This document shows, in pieces, positions 50,101 to 59,100 of a DNA stretch of 64,000 bases; the first letter of the stretch is position 1, and the number at the start of each line of letters is the position of its first letter. The DNA is from Dichetophora obliterata (taxonomy: Eukaryota; Arthropoda; Insecta; Diptera; Sciomyzidae). The stretch lies in NCBI GenBank assembly GCA_963920525.1, contig OY986437.1, positions 57,493,330 to 57,557,329 on the forward strand, read 5' to 3'. The notes below the pieces were generated by a model. The model saw nothing but the letters and a program-made list of their open reading frames with translations. It made no database searches and was not told the DNA's origin. The position numbers were made by a program, and so were the translations under genes.

Positions 50101-53100
50101 CTTGTCTGCACTTCTCGAATGCCCGCAAAATAATTTAAGACTTTTTCGAAACGGAAATTTAATTTATGGCGATCACTCCTCATCGATATCCTGGCAGGAA
50201 TTGAGAATGAATGTTTTTAAAGGGTAAGTATTGAACCATTTATTCAACCAACCAATACATTAATTAAACTCCAATGAAAAATGTTAAGAAACACATTGGA
50301 AAAAAAGGGGGTGTGGCAAATTTTTTTCTACCAAACCATCTCATCTTCGAAACAAATCGACTGCCAAATTTTCAGATTAACTAAGTTTATACCTCGCGAC
50401 CACGCTTATTTTTAGTACAGCTGCCGAAAGTAGAAACACGAACTGAATTCCTAAATTTTAGCCTTAGACGACCAAAACTGTCTAAAATATAGCATTGTCA
50501 TTAATTTGTAGGTTGTAAAAAAAGGCGTGGAAACCCATTTTTAGAACAGTTGCCAACACTAACTATACAAACTTAATTTCCAAATTTTAGTCTAATACGA
50601 CAAAAACCGTCTTAAATATAGAATTTTTGCATATAGTGGGCAAGAAAAGTAGGCGTGGCAAGTATTACATAGCCTAGCAGGATTCAGTTAAAATCAAAAA
50701 ATGTTTTGTACCATTATTGTCTAAATCGCTTCAGTGGTTCTCGTGTGATTGCGGAACATCCGTACGTATCACAAAGGCTTTTATATAATAGTATAGATGC
50801 ACAACTCAGAAATTGTAATCGTTTCTGAAAAGTGGGCGAAGTTATAGTTTGACTTAATTACAAAATTTTAGTCCAATACAGCAAAATTTGTCTGAAATAT
50901 AGCATTTCAATTGATTTGTTGACGGTAAAATGGGGTGTGGCACCTTTCGTTTTTTATTATTTGAGGTATAAACGTTGATAACAGATGTTGTAAATTTGGT
51001 GGTCTATGGTGTAGGCGTGGCAACATTTATGTATAAAGTGACCACTACTTGGTCTCATAGCACATTAACACCAAGTTTCATTACAAAAACATGCACAACT
51101 CAAGAATTATATTGATTTCTAAAAAGTGGGCGTAGTTATAATTCGACCACTCCCATTTTTTGTTGAGTTGCCGAGAGTAACCATACAAACTAAATAACAA
51201 AATTTTAGTCCAACACAGTACAACATTTTTCAGTTCATTGATTGCCAACTCAATTCTGAGAACTGTATGTGAAATTAGACCCAAAAAGAAGAATTTCTGC
51301 ATGATTCGTTTTGTTTTCTTACCTGCCAAAATATTTTTAATATCGATTTGAAGTTAGTAACTATCGTATAGGGGAATTTTTCACGTTTTATGCACAACAA
51401 TATTTGGAGAAAACATTGACACTTTTTTTATGATTCTGAGAATTAAAAAAAATTAAAATTAAAAATAAACAAAATAATAAATAAACCCACATTTAAGGGT
51501 GCTGATTATTTGGAAAGTTTTGCACAATTTGAAACGTACAAGTGCTGAATCAGGTATATAGCCAGCCACCCTTAAAATATGCGCCCATTTATACGTACCT
51601 GGCAGTAAAATATTGAAAAATACGTAGTATTTATAGGTGTGCATTGATCGATTTTTGTCATTCAGGCAGTGCCGACGAACGCGAACAGTGAAAGTGATTT
51701 TTCTCCATTTTTTTAAAAGTGAATAACAATAAAACATAAAATATATCAATAATGAAAACAACAAGTGCCTAAATTTGGATGAATTTTGTTACGTTTGTGG
51801 TCGTATCGTCCGAAAAATACAGAAAAAATATCGAAAAAATTTGTTTACTGAGAAATTCAAAACCGCGTATTGTAATTATTTCGATGAAGCAGATTTAAGT
51901 GGTGCAAATTTTACGCCGAACACAGTGTGCAACAGTTGTTATACTACCCTTCTAAAATGGATGCACGGAAAAAGTAGAAAGTTGTCTTTTATAAAGCCAG
52001 TAATTTGGGTGGAAGACCTAACTGGACATGATGAATCCAGGTGCTACGCATGCATAAATTTTCGTCCTGGATTAAAACAATTGAAAGCAAAAGTATACAC
52101 TGCTGCATTTACTGCCACACTTCCAGTGCAACGCCCTGCTGATACCGATGCACCTAAACCTCCGAGTGCGGATGTCCCTGTGTCCCTGCTAGCCGAAACC
52201 GTTTTCACCAATCCGACCAATTTGGATGATGCTGATTGGACACCCGATATTGAAAATAATGGATCAGAACCGGTAACACAAATCGAAATGGATTACATTG
52301 TGGCTAAGATGGGACTATCACAACAAAACTCGGAATGGTTGACATCATTTTTGAAGCGCAGAAAACTCACACAGCAAAATGTCAGCGCAACATAATACCG
52401 ACAACGCCAAGCTGATTTTCAGAAATTTTATTCTGTTGACGAAGCAAATACGTTCACGTACTGCCATGATATACTAGGCTTAGTGGAAAAATTGGGAATG
52501 GTTTATATCGCTGGCGACTGGCGTTTATTCATCGATGGTTCAGTTACCAGTTTGAAGGCTGTGCTGCTATACAAAAAAAATAAAAAACCATCCATTCCAT
52601 TGGGATTCAGCACAACTATGAAGGAAACGTATGAAGCATTGGGCGAAATTTTGAAGAAAATCAAATACGATGAACACAAATGGAACATTTTTTGCGATCT
52701 GAAGGTGGTCAACATACTACAAGGGATTATAGAAAAGGGCGGATATCCAAAATACTTCTGCTTCCTTTGTAATTGGGATTCACGAAACAAAGGAAATCAA
52801 TATCAATGTAAAGATTGGAAAGGAAGAACTCCCGAGCTCAACAAACAATTAAAATTACGCAATGAACCTATGACAAAGGACCTGGATGATATTTTGTTGC
52901 CACCGCTCCACATAAAACTGGGCATAGCTGGGAAATTCGTTGAAGTGGTGGTCAAAAAAGTTAACGGCGCCTTTGACTGTTTGAAATCCATCTTTCCGAA
53001 ACTCAGTGATGAGAAAATTAAAAACGGTACGTATCGTACTCTGTACTTAAATATTGTCATATTTAAATTTGTTAATTTCTATACATTCGCATTACCAATA

Positions 53101-56100
53101 ATTTGTTCGTTTTTCTTATGTATTTAAAACAGGTATTCTCAATGGACCTGATATTCGGAAATTGATCAAAAGTGATTCTTTCACAAATTTGCTTTCAGAG
53201 CATCACGACCACCAACATGCATGGAACGCATTGAAAGAAGTAATAGAAGGCGTTCTAGGAAAGAACCGTGTCCAGCGAGAAGAGATACAGCAACGAGTGG
53301 ACAGGTTGCTGTATTATTTCGAAAAAATCGGTGCATCCATGACGCTAAAATTGCATTTCTTGCACCACCACCTCGATACCTTTTTGGCACAATCACCTAA
53401 GGAATCAGACGAACAAGGAGAGAGGTTCCACCAGGTAACCATGCCAATTGAAAAGCGGTTCAAAAGCAAAAAATTGGATGCATTGCTTGCGGAGGTTTGT
53501 TGGTGGAGTTCCACAATTATGCAGTTTGAAGAAAGCACCGAAAATGAAGACATTGAAATTGGTGGACACAGTGAAAGAAACACGCTCTTGAATAGTATGT
53601 GTATCTCGGATGACGATACAGACTCAGACCATAAATATGAACAACCTACGAAGAAAACAAGATCATCAGAATCACAAGCGTCAACTTCTACAAGGATGGA
53701 TATTGCCAATAGTTGAAAAAATGTTCTAAATTTTGTTTTTATGCATGTTATAATTGCGTATTAATTGCATATTATTTTATTTTCAATAAGTTTTTATAAA
53801 TAAATTTTTTTTTGTATTATAATTTTTTAATTTTTGCATTTATTTATAGCTTGGGTAGTTGTGAATATGCCCCTAAAAGGATTTTTAGAAATTCGAAATA
53901 CTTTAGAAGATACAGCCTTTTTTGTGAAGCAAGGTCTTCGTCAAAATGAGCTATTTTTTTCGACTCATTTTCGAACGAAGCGGCATAAAGTAACCACCGA
54001 ATTCCGTTGAAAGTGTTTATTGTTAGGTAAAAACGTGTTTGCACACATATTCATACAAACATACGAATACACATTTCTGCTTATTTTAGGGGTTGAAGCA
54101 TTTTTTGAGTCCAGGTGTTCAACTGAAAGCATCATTTAGTTCAGTTTGTATCGAGTTGAGCAACAGACGCGTGCGCTTCAGTGAACGGAAAGTAAATTTT
54201 TCATAAATTTATTGTGATTTTTGTAAAATGGATCGGAAAAGTAATAAAAAAAAAGCCCAAGTGAGCGTCAGAATCGTGCTAAAAAACGCGGGTTTAGTGG
54301 AAATCAGCATCTTAGACCAGAGGATTCTGAATATACCAGTACATCGGCCAAGAAATTCAAGAATAACGAAGACGACGAAGTATCAATCAAAAACAATTTG
54401 AAGTATTGCATTCTCTAGTTCTGTTCTGTGTTTACCACGTTGTCAGCGTTGGTAATTTGTGCCTCATGCAAGCAAAAAATTGAGTTCTCAGAAGCCCCAC
54501 CAAATGGAGTTGGATTTAAAATCGCTTTGAACTGCGCCTGCCCACGCACAACATATATTCCTTCGTCACCTATGATCGGAAAATCATATGAAATTAATCG
54601 ACGCTTGGTTGTTGCCATGCGGCTTTTAGGGATTGGGCCAAAAGGTATAACCATGTTTTGTGGCCTCATGGACCTCGGACAAAGTTTGTCCAACAATCTG
54701 TACTATACTATCCTACAAAATTTGTACGTTGCTGGAAAAGCCATGTACGAACATGTCATTTCAAAAGCTATTGGAGAAGAAAAAGAGGCTATGATCGAAG
54801 CGAATCCAGAGTGCGATCCCACTTTATTTACTGTGTCGGGGGATGGGACTTGGAAGAAGCGTGGCTTTGCTTCCCTTTATGGTGTCACAACTTTGATTGC
54901 CAAGCATACCAAAAAATTGTTGACACTGTCGTAAAATCTCGTCTGTGTAACAGCTGCAAATATTGGGAAGCCAAGAAGGAAGAAGAGCCAGAGGATTACC
55001 AAATTTGGCTTGATACTCATGACGAAGAATGCACCATAAACCATGAAGGAAGCTCTGGGAAAATGGAGGTGGACGCTGTAATAGAGATGTTCTCCAGGTC
55101 GTTTGAAACACACGGCATAAAATATGTGAAGTTTATCGGCGATGGTGATTCGCAGACCTTCAAAGGTGTATTAGATGTCGACCCCTATGACGGTGACCCT
55201 ATAGTGGAAAAGAAAGAATGCATTGGGCATGTGCAGAAGCGAATGGGCACGCGACTTCGAAAAATAAAAAAAGAAAATAAGGGCATTGGAGGCAAAGGTG
55301 CGGGCAAGCTCACCGACAAATTAATATCCGAGTTGACCACATATTATGGCCTTGCGATCCGCCGTCATCCTGACTCCGTGGAGGATATGAAAAAGGAAAT
55401 TTGGGCCACTTTTTACCATAAGTGCTCCACCGATGATAAACCGCAACACCAAAATTGCCCCACCGGTGCGTCAAGCTGGTGCGCATGGCAGAAAGCAGCT
55501 GCTGAAGGTACGTTAGATAGCTTTCACCACACGTATGCACCTCTCGACAAGAAGGTGATGGAGGTAATAAAACCAGCTTACGAAGCGCTGTCGGCAGATA
55601 ATTTGCTTGAAAGATGCCTTGGATCTGAAACTCAGAATTCCAATGAGTCCTACAATTCTGTTCTTTGGTCACTTTCGCCCAAACACATCGACTCAGGCGC
55701 ACGCACCATCGAAGTGGCCAATTTCATTGCAACGTGCCTCTTCAACGACGGTTTTATACCCATACTTAAAATTATGGGTTTGATGGGTATTGCGATTGGC
55801 AAAAACGCATACGAATACGCACTATCTCGCAATGAAGACAGATTGAACCGATCAGAGACTCGAGCTGCGGCATCATCAAAAGCTGGCAGAACGGCTCGCA
55901 GAGCAGAGAGGGCAGCAGAAAGCAGTTTCTACGAAGAAGAGGAAGGTGGCCTGTATGGAGCTGGCATCGCCGACTAATATTTGTAAGTAAAAAATATCTG
56001 AAATATTTAGATTTTCTTTCAAAGGCCCTTTTTTGACTACCTGGCCAGTTTTCTTCACATCTACTGAACCAATTTTGATGAAATAAAGCTTTAATGACGC

Positions 56101-59100
56101 AGAATTACCTCCTTTTGTTAATTGCGTACTTTAATTTGTCACTTTTTTTCTTTTTTTGCCAAAAAAATAACTTTGATACCAGCAGAACTGCTTTTCTTGA
56201 AAAAAAAATATTTTTGGGTTTTTTTGAAACCCTCGTATTTTGACCTATGAGTTAAGTTTTCTCCGGTTCTACCGGACCGATTTTGATGATACAAAGTGAA
56301 TTCGACGGAGAATTGTCAGCTCTTTAAAACTGCATTTAAACATTTTTGATTTTTTTTTCCCAAAAAAATTACTTCAAACTTTAAACGCGTTTATCTCGAA
56401 CCCACGTTTTTCGAACTGGCGGCCATGATATCTCCAGTTCAACTGAACCGATTTTCATGAAACAAAGTGGAATCGACGCAGAATTGTCACCATTCTCGGG
56501 TGAACCTCGACCATAATTTTAAAAAATTTTTTACTATTTTTTTTTACACTAAACTACAAAAAAAAAACCCGAAATTGAAATTTTTTTTTTAATGGCCGCC
56601 ATTTTGTCAAAAAAAAATCACAAAATTAAGCTTGAGGTTCACCCGAGAATTACATCTATACTAATTATAACCCCGTTTTTTTTTTAGGGTGGAAGACCGC
56701 CTTAAGGGTGGTGGCTATAACTGATTTTTGAAATTCATACCTTTACTCAATTGCGAATAAAAGCGAAACGCGTGCATCGATTTTCATGATCTTTGTCTCA
56801 TTTTGCTCATAGGTTATGTGACTTTGCGAAAAAGTAACTGGACTTGAAACTTATTTCCGTTTTGTATTTTTTATGAATTTAAAAAAAAAATATCCATTTT
56901 TCTTCATGCGCTTATTTTTAACTTGGAAACTGTTGCTTTTATAGGAAAACAATATATGAACAGATTAAGGGAATTGTAATTCTTAATTTTATAAAATTTA
57001 TTTCAACTAAATCGGGCTAGTGGTTGTCGAGCTATGTCAAACAACAGGGCCTAAAACGTGATAAATTCCCCTATACGATAGTACTAACTTAAAATCGATA
57101 TTAAAAATATTTTGGCAGGTAAGAAGACAAAACGAATGATGCAGAAATTCTTCTTTTTGGCTCTAATTTCACATACAGTTCTCAGAATTGAGTTATCAAA
57201 TCATGCGTTGTACTGTGCAATACAACAAAACTTGTCTGAAATATAGCGTTTTTATTAATTTGTTTGCGTTAATAGGGGGTGTGGCAATTTTTATTTATTT
57301 ATTATTTGAGATATGGGCTTTGGAAACAAATGTTGTAAATTTGATGCCCTTAAGTATTACCGTTCCTGAGATCTTAACGGACACCAACCCGCGCAAACGA
57401 TCTGTATAGGAGTATATGGGAAAATTTTTAAAATTCCATATCTCCGGAACCGCTTTACCGACCTTGAGCAGACTTAACATAAACCACCTATGGACCATAC
57501 CCAATACTACCGTAAAATTTCGGACCGAAAATCGGTCGACCCGTTTTTTCAGTTAGTGGCGACATCAAAATGTACACTTCTTTTGTGTATAAAAGATAAG
57601 CAAGTAATGTTTGGGAAAATATTGGATTTTTTTTATAATGGGTCACAAATTCACTAAATATTCAGAAAACACGACAGTATCTTTTTTTCAATAAAATTTA
57701 AAGAAACATTGAAAAACGATTAAATTATTAATAAAACTTGTATGATATTTTCGTGCCATTTATTCCACATCCTATTCATCACTGAAACAACTAACGCCTA
57801 TTTTGAGAACTTTAATAAGCCATATTATTTGGAAATAATAAAAAAAATTAGAAAAACGCTGGGATAAATGTATCGATTCGAAAGAAAACGATGCTAAAAA
57901 ATAAAACGCTTTTTTGCCGAAAAAAATATGATACCTTTAATTCAAAAGGCCGTATCAAACTAGCAGTTGTTCTTTTTATTTTCATTACAAATGCCATCCG
58001 AATTTGTTATATTGCTTTTTTGCAGGAATGGTAAAATAAAGTTCAATTTATAACTGAAAATAATAAAATAAATTTATAAATAATTTTACTTTTCTTTCAT
58101 TTTTACTAATGCAAGCGGCTTTAAATGCACTTTTAGCAAAAGAACAGCTTACAAGACAAGAAAATGATCCAGTGTTGCCACAGATACAACAAAAATGATT
58201 GCCAATATGTGATATTTGCAATTAAGTTCTGCACATTAAACAATATCCAATAATCAAAAATATAAATTCCAACAAAACAATTAGAATAAAAAAAAATTGT
58301 GAATTGTAAATATCAAGTATGGAATAATACTAAAATGCAGAAATATAATATATTTTTATTTCGTTTCTAGTAAAAACGAACAATTATCAAGTAAGTATTC
58401 AAGCTCGAAGTCTGTTTTTAAATATATTTATTTTTTGTAAATATTAAAAAAAAATTTTCCGTATATGTTTCAGAAAAAAAATTTTTTTAATACTAGCAAA
58501 AAAAAATAATTAAAAACAAACCTCGAGCTTTAAGACTTACTTCATAGTTGTAACAAAAAGGTCGATGAAAACAAAAAAGCTAACAAAAACGAACCATTTT
58601 AAAAACAACAATTCCAATAATTTCAATATAGTCTTTATTTTTAAAAATAACACTGTTTTTTTGATCAAAACGTAAACATATTTCCATTTGTTTTGACTAT
58701 TTTTAACACTTATTTTCTCTACATTCTGGCTAACAAACAATAACCCGCACATTTTGCCACAATTTGATGCATTTTTCAACAAAGCCATCGAATGTGACCA
58801 ACTTAAGTCAACTGACTGCAATGATATATTAACACCTAGCATCTGACCCAACTGCAGCAGTCACCTCATCGTCCTTCGCAAAGCGCATTTGCTAGGTCGT
58901 TGTGTGCAGCTTCAACATTTCACTCGAAATAAAATAGACTTGAAATATTTATAAAAAAAAACAAGCAAGCAAAAACATTTCCAAAAAAAAAAAAATAGCG
59001 ACAATATAAAAGCAACATAAAATGCGACAGCACAAAAAACTATAAATAATGAAAACCATTCAATTTATTTTATTCCTTCCTTTAAACAACACTCACTAAC

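Larger units (their letters stand above)
51214..57217 (+). mobile_element. 6-kb inverted-repeat transposon carrying two transposase-like genes
   Basis: CACAGTACAAC begins at 51214 and its reverse complement ends at 57217. After a variable stretch the arms match almost base for base for about 140 bp (AACTCAATTCTGAGAACTGT, then GTATGTGAAATTAGA and so on, to about 51393 and about 57049). CAA at 51211-51213 recurs at 57218-57220, and an uninterrupted relative at about 50860 reads GTCCAATACAGCAAAATTTG, supporting a 3-bp duplication. CAC...GTG ends with 3 bp point to the CACTA/Chapaev group. It sits in Ipk1 intron 6. Confidence 0.8.

Noticed and set aside
53844..54044. Minus-strand frame between genes A and B of the 6-kb element
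   Set aside because: Short, without motif or start context; it lies in the spacer between two + strand genes.
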